Translations under genes and position numbers: made by a program
Source: Udeniomyces pyricola
Taxonomy: Eukaryota; Basidiomycota; Tremellomycetes; Cystofilobasidiales; Mrakiaceae
Assembly: GCA_039545295.1 (NCBI GenBank)
Contig: BCIK01000007.1
Location: 112,892 to 176,891 of the forward strand
Reading direction: 5' to 3'
Length of the DNA: 64,000 bases
The notes under the pieces: generated by a model
Seen by the model: only the letters and a program-made list of their open reading frames with translations
The model's database searches: none
Told to the model about the DNA's origin: nothing
Part shown: positions 21,567 to 33,812 of the stretch, one piece after another
Position numbering within the stretch: the stretch's first letter is position 1
How the letters are laid out: every line of letters begins with the position of its first letter

Positions 21567-24340
21567 TCACTGCTCTCCCTCGTACGCATCCGCGTTCAAG
21601 ACCATGGTGCGGATCCACTGGATGATGCCATAGTGTCCCTCGATGCTTGTGCGCTCGTCGACGGTATGGGCGAAGCCTCCCGCCGTCGAAGGGTTCCCGA
21701 CGAATCGGAACACAGACTTCGATAAACCGTGATAGACTTTCGTGTCTGTACGTGGACAGAGGTTGAAGAATAGGAGTTCGATCAGACGCAGCGAACAAGA
21801 TATGCAAGATGAAGTATATGCTGCCGATTTGCTAATGGAGAGATGGCCAGACATACCTGTGTTACCGGTCGAGCTGAATGGCGAAACGACAATGGGCTTG
21901 CCAGACTTGGTGGGGAACGCAGCCTTGATCGCTACATGAACCAAGTCACAAAGACATCAACATTGATCCGAGTAAGTAGGTGATCTTCAAGGAAATAGGA
22001 AGAACCAGTCCCGAAATCTACTGCCGAGACGTACATCCCGAGAAGAGCTCCCAAACGCCTCCTTCCGTCGGCGACCTCGGGGCCGGATCAAGGGGAAGCC
22101 CAAACGTCTCAACCTTGAGGTATCGACTGCCAAGTTGAATCTTTTCTCCAGTCTCCTTGGAGAACGAATCAAACGCGAGATCGAAGCGCTTGGCGATGGG
22201 AGCGAGCGTCTTAGTGAGGTGGGCCTGGGTCAAGTTGACGGATGAGGAGAAGGAAATGCGGTGGTTCATGAGGAGTGTAACTTGTTCAGGTAGCGAGTTG
22301 ACTGCATGTGTAGAAAAAGAGAGGAAGAAGATACACGCAGATAGTGTCAGGAAGGGGAGCGAGTGAGACCGTACGGTCGAGTGGCATGACGAAGCTGGAA
22401 AGTATCACCCAAAACGAACCTTTGACACCTCCTTGGATGACGTCGAGGGCCTGAGTGGTCGTCACCAGAGCTACAGGGAGACCAAAAGACGATTACATCA
22501 GCTTTCGAGCTGACTTTTCCTTTGCAAGATTGGAGAATAACGATGGATAGCAAAACCGGTCAGTCATGTACCTTTCATCCCCACGCCCAGCTTGTCACCA
22601 AACTCCTCCGCGAGCTTAGTCCAGCTCTTGCCGCCCTTGGCGAGGAGTTTCTTCCAGTGATGCGGGAACTCGGACCCGTACTCGGCACCACACGCGAGGA
22701 AGGACGTGACAGGGTCGCCGGCTGCGAGAGAGGCTGGGTAAGGGTTAGCCTCGAGGGCTTGGGCGACGGCACCCATAATTCCGATACCAGAATGGGCAGG
22801 AGGTACACTCGAGTGGCCGCCAGTAGTCCCGATGGTAACCTTGACGTCCAAGTAGCCTGCAATCCATGACCAAACAGCACGAAGTCAGATCAGCTCTGAC
22901 TGCAAGACCAAGATGGCTGGCTGCTTTTGGAGAGCGATGCGAGAGCGACGTAAGTACCCTTCTCAGAAGTGCTGGGCACAGCGAACAACTCGCCAAACGC
23001 ATTAGGCGCGAACGAGGTACCCTCATCAATGACGAGCAGCATGGAGTCGAGGCCGTATCGCTTCTCGAGGAACTTGGCGAGTTCTCCCGCGCCCTGTCGG
23101 GCAAAGACTTCTTCCTCGTCAAAGCCATGGGACAGGATGATCTGCAGACGAAGACGAACCGAGAGACACGACATCATCCAATGATTAATTAGTTGTCGAT
23201 CTGACCAAGGCAATGACAACCTGGCGCATGAATATACAAAGCTGAAACATGATTGCTAGCTTACCGTTCGTCGAGGCTTGAAGTCTGGATCGGCGAGTAG
23301 TAAGGCGAGAGCCTCGTACTGAGCAACAAGCAACGTCTTATCATCTGACGCTCCACGCCCCCAAATCAATTCTCCATCGTTGTAACCGCTAAACGGAGCG
23401 TGCTGATGAACCGAAATATAAAACAAGTATCCGATTCCTCATCAGACAATCAGCTTTCATGAAAAGACCCCTCTCGCCCAGCCCACAGGAGAATTCAAGT
23501 CTTTCTGATGGAGATGACAACGTACAGTCCATCGGTCGTAGGTCTCGAGCGGAGCGGGAGTCACGTCGTAATGAGACAGAAGCAACAACGGCTTGAGAGA
23601 GGTGTCTGTGCCTTGGACAGTCGTCAGAATGCCAAGGGTGTTGACGGCCTCAAACGTGACTTCCTCCCGATCGAACACCTGCAAGGCGATCGAGCGCCAG
23701 CACACAAACGTGGACCAAGGTTCAGGTTAGTCTCCAGAGCATTTGATGATGAAGAACAGGAAAGAGAGTGGATTGTAGGAAGGTTAGGTGTTAATGAACG
23801 GACGGTTGAAAAGGTGGTTTTAAGCCAAGTTTGGAACTCAAAGAAAGGTGCCCATCGGGGGTCTTCCGTTGGAAGTCCATTGTCATCGTATGAGATAGTC
23901 GCAATCCTCTGCAGAGATCATTAAAGAAAAAAAACGGTCAAATTTAGGGTTCGATGACCTCCAGTATATCGGCGATGGAAGAGAGAGAGGAAGTAGACTT
24001 GGGGGGGGGGGGCAGGAGAGACGCTTACGACGGCGGCAGAGAGTCGGTCGGCTGACTCCTTTTTATAGGCGTCCGTCAGGTTGAGAGCGACTCCCCTCTG
24101 AGGAATGATAGGTTTAGGCTGAATAGGACAAGTAGCGCCTTCATAAGTAGTGGTCGCCGGATTGAAGATGGAAGCAGTCGAGAGGGCATCTGTCGAGGTC
24201 GTCGCAAGCAAGGAAGAGATGGGCGACGCTTGGTAGAGTGCAAACGCTGGAAGTGCGAGAAGGAGGAGCAAGAGTGGCGACTTGCGGGTCTTGGACTCGC
24301 GTTCGAGGCCAGAGGTATCGTGAAGGGGAAGTTGAGGCAT
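21567..24340 (-). CDS. CPS1: vacuolar carboxypeptidase S (peptidase M20)
   Basis: A Gly-X/carboxypeptidase S-type zinc metallopeptidase, expected to release C-terminal residues from peptides in the vacuole for nitrogen supply. The start at 24340 gives a short cytoplasmic tail and a signal anchor (SPLLLLLLALPAFALYQ) as in yeast Cps1. Family motifs in order: LLLLSHYDVTPAP (metal His/Asp, about 23570), GRGASDDKTLLVAQ (about 23340), ILSHGFDEEEV (catalytic Glu pair, about 23120), IDEGTSF, GTTGGHSSVPP (about 22810), the dimerisation domain, PFSSTGNTD, and GFAHTVDERTSIEG (C-terminal metal His, about 21650) before TCA at 21567. About nine exons. One intron carries a 12-base homopolymer (plus G at 24001-24012). 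Product length near 580 residues is normal. Confidence 0.93.
24001..24012. repeat. 12-base poly-G tract in CPS1 intron
   Basis: Twelve G on plus (C on the coding strand) just downstream of the exon ending near 24025 of the carboxypeptidase gene. Confidence 0.95.
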
Positions 24341-24590
24341 GGATATGAAAGCGAGGGCGATGAAAGTTGATGTTAAAAGGGAGGGTTGGTAGTAGTCAGG
24401 GACTAAAGGGGAGATGAGCAGAAACCACGCGTTCTAATCTCTTTCCCTTGTCGGCTTCGCCCGAGCCCGATAAGTCAACTATTATCCGATGACGCCCACA
24501 TTTTCGTTTTTTCTTTGATTTGCGTTGTTCGTATTACTTCCCTCACATTGTATGCCTTATATCCTAGTCTTGTACCACTCGACATATCAA

Positions 24591-27105
24591 TCAATTCTCA
24601 TCCTTGACCCCAGACTCATCTGAGAAGCATCCAAACCCTGGATCCGATTGACCTGAAAAGAAGAACCGATCCAGCTCATCCAGTAGCAACGGCCGTCGGC
24701 CCTTTTCGCGATGCTTACTTTTGCCCGCGGCAACGTCGGTTACTACGGCAGCCTCCAATTCGACCCTTCCAATTTGCTCAATATCCTGAATGTACGCCTG
24801 ATCGATCGCTTGCTGATGGGTCGGCTCAACCGTTTGCTTGGCAGAATGTGTTTGAAGCCTACTGTGAGTTTTCAGGGGGTCGAGCCCGTCCGGCTGTGAC
24901 CAGTGATTCGGCATGATTTCGTCGGCGTCCTTTCGAAAAGCGACAAAGCTGGTATCGGAGTGAATGATTTTGCCCCGACCAGGGACGTCGCTGAGATTTC
25001 GATTCGCGTCAAAAAGGGAAGGAGTAGTCGTAAGTGTCGTAGCTGTTGTCAAAGAAGGGGAGGAGCTGCCCCGCGTCTCGTCGTCGTATCCTTGCACAAG
25101 GGGGTTCGAATCGACCGAGCTGTCGTCCCGTAGTTGGATAGCAAGTCGAGCTTCCTTGGGTGTAGAGTCCTGGGCGAGAGGCTGATGTCATGTTGATAGA
25201 TCAATCAGATGTACGTATCAGAATCATGAGTCCAACTCAATTAATTCCATACTGACCACGTTCGCTCCAGGAGAAAATGACGATGTATGCGGCATCGATA
25301 TTGCATTATCCAAAGACGATGACGCTCGGTTCGCATGATGTTCCCGAGATTGAGGCTACGATATCATTAATTGAATGCCAAAAAGCAGTGTCAGGTGATC
25401 ACGTGTTAGCATACTAGAGCACCTATGGTCTATGGTCAATATTAAAAGGCGTACATAAAGTAGTGGAGGAGTAGCAAGTCGATACGGCGCCCTCATCGCT
25501 GCGACCGTCGGTTTCCGACGGAAAAAGCCATCCAAAGAACTGGTCGAAGATCCAAATTCAGCTTCGTGAGGACGCTTGGACGGGCGCAACAGATCAGGTG
25601 TTGCAGACCCATCTTGAATCTGTTACCAATTAATCCATACCCTGCGTCAGACTTTACATACGCAATACCTGCCATGATCAGGTCCAAACTGTCCCAAGCA
25701 GATACATACAGCACTCGATCCGAACGATCTAATCACGGTCGCTTGGCCATCGACCGTGAGTAAAACCTCGTCGCGAGTCGGTGCGAGCCGATTTGGACGA
25801 GAGGCGTCGGCTGCGAAGGACCACACAGGACCTTGGATAGGGCGTTGAGTGAAAGGTGGCTCAGGCTCGCTGGTGGGCTCAGAGGTTGACGATGGATAGA
25901 GAAGAAAGGGCGTCTCCAATGATACATGATTGCTGCTAGACGGCAGGAACCGATTATCTGACCACGTAGCGGAGTCTCTTGTAAGAAAAGAGTGTGATCT
26001 GATAGGCTCGGGATTCTGTCCAGGCCCGGCAGTTGAGAACGGTGTTGAACTTGATAGATAATGACGCGAGGGCGATGATGACAAGGATGGTGGCCGACTT
26101 ATCCGCTCGTTATACCCTGCGCTCAGCTGCATCAAATCGGGACGTCGAACGGGAAGGGATTGAGGTTGTATCAACAAGTCGAGAGGTGGGTCAGATAAAG
26201 ATGAGGTTGGGTACGAGAGATAATTAGGATCGTCAGGAGGCTGTTCCGGAGAGCTAAGACAGGAAAAGCGACGTCGAGTGAGCTGGGGAGGGGATGCAGG
26301 GTCGAAAGTAGAGGATAACGGCTGGTCAAGCAGGCTTGGAGATGAGCGATATCTTATGGGAATGGGCGCGGAGAATACTGGTAGAGGTACATGTTCTCGG
26401 ACGGCGTAGGTTGAAGCGATGTTAGCGGGGGAGCTTCGAGAATGATTGAATGCCAAGGCCGGGGGCGTGGTTGGTATAGGAAACGAGCTGGAAAACGGTG
26501 GTGAATGATAATTTGCTGACTCAAGTGGAAAAGGATTGGTTGTAGGTATATGGAATTGGGCAATGGTGGGATCGTACAAAGGGTCGGACGAGGGTAATCT
26601 TGCAAGCACATCTCCCAACCAAGGTGGAACTCCATCACTACTACCATCAGTATTCGGCTCGGAAAAAGTCAACCCAACTCTTGTAGGTTCTCCCGACTGT
26701 CTCTCCAACGGCCAAGCTACCCTGTTATCTCTCATTCGACCCGCATACATCCTCTTTTCAGCTGGCTCGAACCGCTCCGTTTTGGCCTCGCGGCTTCGTT
26801 TTCGCGGTAGTCCAATGGCCGTGGCGGCCTCGACGAGTCTATCATATCTCGAATTCAGTCCACGCCGGCCAGGAGCGCCCAAGTCTACATTGAGAGTACC
26901 ATGACTAGGTTGCGTTAGTGAGGAGATGCGACGAATGTTGCGTCCGCGACCGGCCGGCAGGTGGTTGTGATTGATCATAAACGGAAGTCTATACAACATC
27001 GAGCGCGCGATGGCTGACGGTTAGTAGCAGGCCCATCATGGGGATTCATGAAATGTCAGTAAAGGTTCACCTCGACGATGATGAGCGCGAGGATGAGTTG
27101 GACAT
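24591..27105 (-). CDS. unrecognised Ser/Pro-rich protein
   Basis: I do not recognise this protein. The start at 27105 gives a Ser/Arg-rich leader (MSNSSSRSSSSR), spliced at 27071 in frame to LPFMINHNHLPAGRGRN. A large exon (to about 25750) then encodes DLGAPGRRGLNSRYDRLVEAAT, KRSREAKTE and a long Ser/Pro-rich disordered stretch with many RRxS-type sites. Further exons follow: DGSATPDLLRPSKRPHEAEF (about 25600), PHTSSFSPGANV (about 25270), LAQDSTPKEARLAIQLRDD (about 25150) and the final exon ending GVKDEN at 24591. No enzyme motif, membrane segment or zinc finger is visible. The basic KRSR and RPSKRP patches would fit a nuclear or signalling protein, which is inference only. Confidence 0.68.
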
Positions 27106-27666
27106 GTTCGATATCAGGGGGAGAGGAATGGACGGAGTTTGAACGTGACATGGATGCAGTGAATCGAATATCAGGAATGGTCGATTCGCGATTGCAGTCA
27201 CACCTATCGATCGCGAGTCGTGTCATATGATCGTTTTTCTACCGGGTTATACAACGTCCGCATGTCTTGATGCATAACGTACTAACACGAAGAGGATCCA
27301 TGTATGGTATCACAGGACTCATGATGTATATGTATGATATCTCAGTCAGTCCTACAGTGGTACTATGCGATATTCTGCTGCCTCGAATCACTTGGAATAT
27401 GTGTCGAACAGCAACTCCGAGTCCTCACCGCGACTGATACCCTACATCTTTCTTGCCCATGACACGATTGATGTCACCCTCATTGATCCGCAACAACAAT
27501 AGCAACCTCGACGTAGATAAGCCCCATCCTATCTATACAACAGTTTGCGGAGACTCCCACGCATTGGACTACCGTCGTACGGCAGTCACCCCTGTCCGGC
27601 CCGAGACCAGGGTACTTGTCTCCTCTAACCGCCCGGGAATCCAACGCTCCACCCACCAACCTTTCT
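27106..27666. other. intergenic region
   Basis: Lies between the start of the Ser/Pro-rich protein gene and the 3' end of the next minus-strand gene. Contains the former's presumed promoter. Several short TATA-like runs occur (tatatgtatgatatc near 27330). Nothing coding supported. Confidence 0.4.
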
Positions 27667-30198
27667 TCAGCAGTAACCTGCCGCTGTGTTTTTTCTTCTT
27701 CTGTCAATCCCCGTCATATCTCCGTCAGTAGATGTCAACTGTGCTAAACTCTGCTCAGTGAGCGTAGAGTTGGCCTCCCCTTCCTCCTCCTCCGCAGGAC
27801 TTTCCGATACTCCCTCCGACAACGATGATCCCTCCCCCTCCTCTGAGGTTGTCGACGACGTCAAAGACTTCCCTGACCCTCTTGATTCCATCTCCCTCAA
27901 GGCTTTTTCCTCACATAAATTCCCTTCGCCTATTGTAACAGGCGGTGGCGGTGGCGACGACGACGAAAGCCCAAACCACTCAGGCGGGTCCCGAACGCCG
28001 CCTGCGATCCCAACGGCATGCTCTACGGCAGCGGGAAACGCAGGGTTTTGAAGGTTAGGTTCACCCTGCCAGAATAGTCGGCCGTGTAGAAATAGAAACG
28101 CACTGAAAGAAAAAATAATGTCGATGATGAGGTAAAGAAGATGAAGAGGAGGTGAAGGAGGAAGAAACGAAGAAAAGAAACAAGATGTAAGTGAGCATTG
28201 AGTACAGCTAGAGTTGGGAAGGGGATTCGATATGAATTAAATCAAGAAGGGTCGAACCAACGTACTTTGGGATGAAGCGAGCATCGATCTGACAGAAACC
28301 ACCCAGGCAAGAGGACGAACCAAATAGAAGGGGAAGATCAAAAAAGGCAGAAATGTGATGATCAGCCTACCTGCCAACTATACCTGGTTACCCTCCTGAA
28401 GCATATCAAGCAGGACTAATAATTCAAGCAAACCTTGTGGAAAACAGCTGGGAACCCAACAAGCAAGAAACACCCGATGAAGGAGGTTAGATAGCGAACG
28501 GATATATTAGACCGTTAGCCAATCCCAAACATCGCAATTTATGTGGTCCCTTCGCTCACGTCTCTCTGATCAACCGGCTTAACAACAGAAAACCATATCA
28601 CTAACCATCTGATACTGTCCGTGAAAGATCCTCGCAGAACGTGACTGTTTTCGGTCCGCTCGATTTCTCCGCTATCGGCGCGGCTCGATTCAGATAGGTC
28701 GTCTGAAGGTGAGTGGTAAGCGTCGAAAGCATAGCCGCCCTGGAAGACCCTTCGTCCTCCTCGTCATCCCGGTTGCTGAAGATAGCTTCATTGTTGATGG
28801 CGTAGATGCAAAGAAAGGCTTCATAAGTCCGTTGGAGGAGTTCGAGCCCGCCAAAGGCGTCGTGACAGCCCTCGCACCAGCTTGCCCACCAAGAAAAGAT
28901 GATGACCTAGACGAGAGAGAAGCCAGAAAGAGGGAGAGAGAGATGTCGGTCGCTCGTGGTTCATGTGGCGTATCATTTGAATACACATTGTAAACTTCCC
29001 CCTTATCGACTCAATGATTTTCCGAGAGATAGGGAAAAGGGGCTCTCGCGATGCTTACCGGTGATGACGTCTCGAACACTTTGGAAGAACCTAGCTTGGA
29101 CGATGGCTCACTCGATCCTAACCCCACTCCCTCAGATTTCGCTGCCACAACGCCGCTCGTGTGTGGATCCCATTCCAAAAGCGTCAAATGACGTGAGAGG
29201 GCGTCCAGAGGAAACTTTTGACCGAGATAAGGCGATCGGAACCCAGGAAGTAATTGCGGTGGCGGATCTCCCTTTTTTTTAGATCATCAAGAAGATATGA
29301 AGAAGACATGACGTCGGAGTCGTCCGCCAGCAACTCAATCAGTACATCCACTTCTTACATTCGAGACGAGACCTCAGGCCATCATTTGACCCCCTCAACT
29401 AGGGCGCGAGGTGAAGAGGCACTGGAACAACGAAGGGGAACGCATTGGACGACGCACAGCGTATCGAGTCCGGATCTCGGCGAGGGTAGTGGAATGCTTC
29501 TGGAAGAACGCTTCGAGCGAGAGGTCATGCGACTCCAGCTCGGATCGACAAGCACCAATAGCATGCTGTTTTTTTTTTTTGTATATATTTATTTTCNTTG
29601 TGTTGTGTTGTGTTTCGTGTTGTTTTGTTTGGACCGTTTTTTTTTTTTGGTGAACGTCGATTTGAAAGTGAAAGAGTAAGCACGTGATGCAACGATAGGA
29701 GCAAAGTGGAGAATCATGAGCTTTCCGGAGAGCATTTGAGTCAAGGTGTCAATCATCAGATGATTGCGTGCAGCACGCAGCGAGGGCAGCATGCCGACGC
29801 GCAGACGGACCGCGCTGTGCAGGCATGATGCCGATTGGGATCGCGATAACCAAGAACGATAGGCCTTACATCAAACGCAGCTTCATCCCACTCTGTCGCA
29901 GGCTGCATCTTGATAGCCGTCATATGGACGTCCCAGATCGTCTAAGCAGCAGCACGTTCAAACCCGATCAAGATACCCGAGCGAGGTCAGCTTCCTTGTC
30001 AATCGCGCTCTGATGATGATCATCGATTGAAACGCCTCCCAGCCTGAGCGCGACTTTGTTCAGAATGTATAGGGAACGACGTACTCGGGCCAGCTTATCA
30101 TCTTGCTTGTGCAGTGACAGTGTTGGTGGTGGGGGTAAAGAGCTGAGGCTAGCAGGTTTGATGGGGTGAGAAGCCGAAGGGGAGGGAGAATCGGACAT
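27667..30198 (-). CDS. unrecognised multi-exon protein
   Basis: A minus-strand gene supported by a chain of plausible splices. I cannot assign a family. The start at 30198 gives MSDSPSPSASHP. Helical segments follow: LARVRRSLYILNKVALRLGG (about 30050), TIWDVHMTAIKMQPATEWDE (about 29900), LRVGMLPSLRAARNHLMID (about 29770), LSLEAFFQKHSTTLAEIRTR (about 29500), LDALSRHLTLLEWDPHTSG (about 29200). After an intron with a strong pyrimidine tract comes VIIFSWWASWCEGCHDAF and LQRTYEAFLCIYAINNEAIF (about 28800-28900). Short exons follow (RVTRYSWQ, IDARFIP), then FLFLHGRLFWQGEPNLQ (about 28070) and an acidic Ser/Glu-rich C-terminus. Antisense frames are also open here, so strand choice rests on splice quality. 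Some junctions (for example near 29850) are unresolved. The single ambiguous base in the window (n, 29597) lies within it. Confidence 0.58.
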
Positions 30199-30925
30199 GA
30201 CGGATGATGGTAGATGGTGTCGGGCGAGGCCGGTTGACTCAAAGGGGAACCCGCCGTTCATATATTCGATCGAACATAGATCATTGACCGTTGATTTCCA
30301 TTAAACCTCCGACATCACGCACCATCCTCGCACCATCCATCATCTCACAACGCATGTACGCCTTCTTACCCGTCATTATATCTTGACAGGAACCGAACGA
30401 CAAATATGCCACACCAACCCAATCCGTGTACGCAGCAGCAGCCCATTCGCTCACTCCGTCCTGGCAACTCCGATATATCCAGCTTGCTGCCCGCGACTGC
30501 ATTTGGCAGATGATAATGAATGCATACCGATCGATCAACAACTCGGCTATGACTTCGATAGACTCAATGACCATATCGATGGTGAAACCAGGCCAATCAA
30601 ACTACCACACACATATCATCGCGATGGTAGAAGAAAGGAAAAAAGAAAGGACCCCATCATATTGATAGGCGGTAACATTCGAGAGAAAAGAAGGGTGCCG
30701 TCGGGACGTGCCGGTCCAAGGCGAACCGCGTACGTACGCCGAGACGGAAGAGATGACCGAAAAAAAGGTGAGAGGTGCGAGTATTGTTTAGAGAGTCGTG
30801 ACAAATTGCGTTTTCGAAGGAGGAAAAGAAAAGAAAGAACAGGAGAACAAAAAAACTAGAGGCAGAGATGACGGGGATGAGGGAAGCGATGGAGGCAAGA
30901 AGAAGAAAAAATATATTCAGAGCAT
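30199..30925. other. intergenic region
   Basis: About 730 bases between the start of the unrecognised gene and the 3' end of TIM17, both minus strand. A/G-rich on plus near 30740-30920 (C/T-rich 3' flank of TIM17). No coding evidence. Confidence 0.4.
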
Positions 30926-32712
30926 CTAGTGGGCTGGGGCAGCAATAGCTTGCGGCGGGGCTTCCGGCACTATCGAAGCCAAACGTGAGGCAAACACGGA
31001 CGCAAACAAGGCTAGAGTCAGTTTCAAGGGTAAAGTAAACTAACAAACCGTATGAGATCCAAAGACAAGCTTCCAAAGGGGACATACTCTGAGGCATTTG
31101 GGGCTTGTTCACTACGTAAGTTGAGTGTTGCGGGTAAAGAGATTGAGGTTTGAACGTGTGAGCTCAACTGCATCGAGCGAGCCAGACAGAGCAGAGGCAA
31201 CGGAACCCAAGTCAAGACGTACTATCGGCAAAGAACACCCTCGAGACCAAAGCACCAGCACCCTCAATAACACCCAGCAGGATACCGCATGTGACGGCAC
31301 CGATAGCGGCTCGCTTGGGTCCCTCTAGAGGATGAAACAGACACGTCGAACGCGAGCGTGGTGGAAGGATGGGTTCCGGTGAAGGGATGTATGTATGTTC
31401 GGTATCGCAGCAGCGGACGAGATCGGATGATTGGTTTCAACGGCATGGACGTTCCAGAGAGATTTTGGAGCAGCGCGTCGAGAATCAAGGAGAGACAACA
31501 TGAAGAAAGAATCAAAGTATGTGAGTCACCGAGGTCTCGCAAAGCCTGCAATACGGGGGAAAAGGGGGGCCTACGGACCTCGGCAAGCAAGCGTTCCTCC
31601 AACCAAGAAACCCGAGATGATGGCATTCCAAGCGTCCTCCTAATCCACCATGAATAAAACAAGATGAAAGATACGATGAGTCTGGAGTTAAGTCGAGGAT
31701 GCAATGTGTGAGGGCAAAGAAGGAAGGAACTACGGACCTTGCCACGATACGACTTGACACTGCAGTCGAACGTAGAGAAGAGACCACCCCAGATACCAAA
31801 GTTACCTAAATGTCACATTGGGAAGCGTCATTCGGAGCAAAAGAAGGGTCAGCAAACGAGAGCAAGTGGATCGCTGAACGAGGGGATTGGCGACTGCTTG
31901 GATGCGAGGAGAGGAAGGCAGCATGAAGGGTCAAGGAAGCTTACCTCCGAGGACCGGAGCTCTCGCTCGGATGGCCGACATGGAACCCATATATCTCGAG
32001 CCCTACAGAGCAACGGCCCGGACCAAAAGACAGAAGAGTGACAACATGATAGGTTATGAGCTTGAGGGTAACCGCGAAACAACCGTAGGGATTCCGCAAC
32101 GGAATGACTCCGGCGACGTGTTCGAGCGCGAAAAGTGCGCGCGAGCAGGTGGGAAGTGAGCGGGGGGGGGGGGGGGGGGGGAGGACGAGCCTGCTTGAGA
32201 GCCAACGCCAACCGTCCACAGCAAGTCTATGTGGTCATGGGGAGATCAACGTACCCTTGGCGAGTTTCGAGCACCCTTGATTCCGTGCCAGATACCACCT
32301 CCAACGAGACCCATAGCGCTAAAGAGAGAAAGAAAGAAGAGGATGCAACGGCACGTCGATTTGGCGTCAGTTTCGTCTGAAAGGGTGTCCGTCCTCCGTT
32401 CGGGTTGGGTCGTCCCCCGTCCGTCCGGGTGGTTTGTCCGCAGGAGACGCCAAAAAACAACTTACTAAGCTCCTCCGAAATCGTTCAAGATGACCCAGGG
32501 GCTAATGAGATGGAAGGACGTATCGAGACGCGAGGGAAAGAGAGATAAAAGGGGAGGACATTGAGTCAGTTGGGAATAGGTAAGGTAGACTACCAAATGA
32601 AGCTGGCGGCCACTCTTTGCGATCGCTCGAGGATGAAAGTCGAAGAGATAGATGGGATCGAGATGATGGTCGAAACTGACCAAGGGTCTCGGGTGTGATC
32701 TCCGTGGGACAT
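30926..32712 (-). CDS. TIM17: mitochondrial inner-membrane translocase subunit Tim17
   Basis: Core subunit of the TIM23 presequence translocase in the inner mitochondrial membrane. Nine exons (32712-32681, 32501-32466, 32318-32255, 32002-31945, 31805-31738, 31639-31579, 31324-31223, 31111-31088, 30969-30926) sum exactly to 162 residues. Motifs in order: RDPCPWVILNDFGGAYAMG, GGGIWHGIKGARNSPRG, SMSAIRARAPVLGGNFGIWG, FSTFDCSVKSYRGKED, WNAIISGFLVGGTLA, GAVTCGILLGVIEG. These give the four membrane helices with GxxxG packing. The two conserved cysteines (after RDP and in FDCSVK) are present. The C-terminus is a short Pro/Ala/Gln tail. Eight introns in 162 codons is very dense. One exon is 24 bases, and one intron carries a 20-base homopolymer. 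Confidence 0.98.
32162..32181. repeat. 20-base poly-G tract in TIM17 intron
   Basis: Twenty G on plus (C on the coding strand), inside the intron between TIM17 exons 32255-32318 and 31945-32002. Confidence 0.95.
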
Positions 32713-33812
32713 GATGTGAGAGGGAAGAAGAAGACGGAGCGAGGAAGGGGAATGTGGTGGTGGTTGCTGCTGACGGTCGACGGCACTGCCGGGGTCAGCC
32801 AGCCAAACGACTTCTGTCCGAGAGAGAGTGACGAGTCGACGCAGGTCCCCCTGGTCGAGCTGCACAGCCTGCTGCAGCGGTCGAACATAAATCGAGATCC
32901 CATTTCTTTCGTTTATTGATTGTCTTCATTCTAAACTGTTCTCTTCCCTTCTCACAAGGATAGAAAACATCATTGGTCTAATATGCGTGACAAAAAAAAA
33001 GAAGAAAAAAAAGAAGAAAAAACAGAAGCAGGAAAGAGAAACGACGCAAACTACTGCTGCAAACGAAGGAGAAGAAAAGGACAAAGACAAAGAAGCATGA
33101 AGCAACATGAAGGCACATGAATGGTTATACGGACCATTGTGATCAGGTTGGATCATTCAAGCAAGGAAGAGGGAACCGAAGGTAGAGATAGAGAGGAAGA
33201 CGTCGTCGCAAAGCGATTCGAAAATATTGTTATATTTGAGCGAATCACGAAACGGAACGACGAAAAGGAAGTGAAGAAAGAATGTGGGGTTTGAAAGAAA
33301 AAGACTGGATGGAGAAAGAAAGAAACAGCGAGAATGCGAGAGCGCGCGAAAATTGTAATGGTCATGAAAGATAAAAGAAGAAAGGGAGAAAAGGATCGAA
33401 TCGGGGAAAGATGATAGCCAGAGGTATCTATATGAGGGTAGTCGCGAGAGTCGATCGTTGAATGAATTTTCTCAGAAGGGCGGAGAAGTAACAGGAACAG
33501 ACGAATGGGCAAACGTGGGGTAGGGAGGGGAAGGGGGGGGGGAGGAGTGAGATAAATGGGTGAGAAAGACACAGAAGGGCTGAAAAAAAAAAACAATAAA
33601 CAAACAAAGGAGAGACAACGTTGGGGTTCGTGGTGGTGATGATGGTCGGACGTGCTTCAAGGGCAAATGCAAACATGATTGGGTGAGAAATGAAAAAAGG
33701 GCCAAAAACACACATGAGGAAGGAATAATAGACACAGAGTGTCGTAATGACGTATGGTGACAGTGAACGAAGGGGGGGGGGGAGAGAGAGAGAAGTGAGT
33801 CAAACTGCGAGA
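32713..33812. other. intergenic region
   Basis: 1.1 kb holding the TIM17 promoter and the 3' flank of the chitin synthase gene. It contains A-rich runs (32990-33030), poly-G runs of 9-11 bases near 33533 and 33773 and a short GA repeat next to the latter. No gene is supported; long frames here are low-complexity. Confidence 0.45.

Noticed and set aside
25100..25120. tRNA-like GGTTCGAATC box
   Set aside because: It lies within a coding exon of the minus-strand Ser/Pro-rich gene and there is no matching A box or cloverleaf partner.
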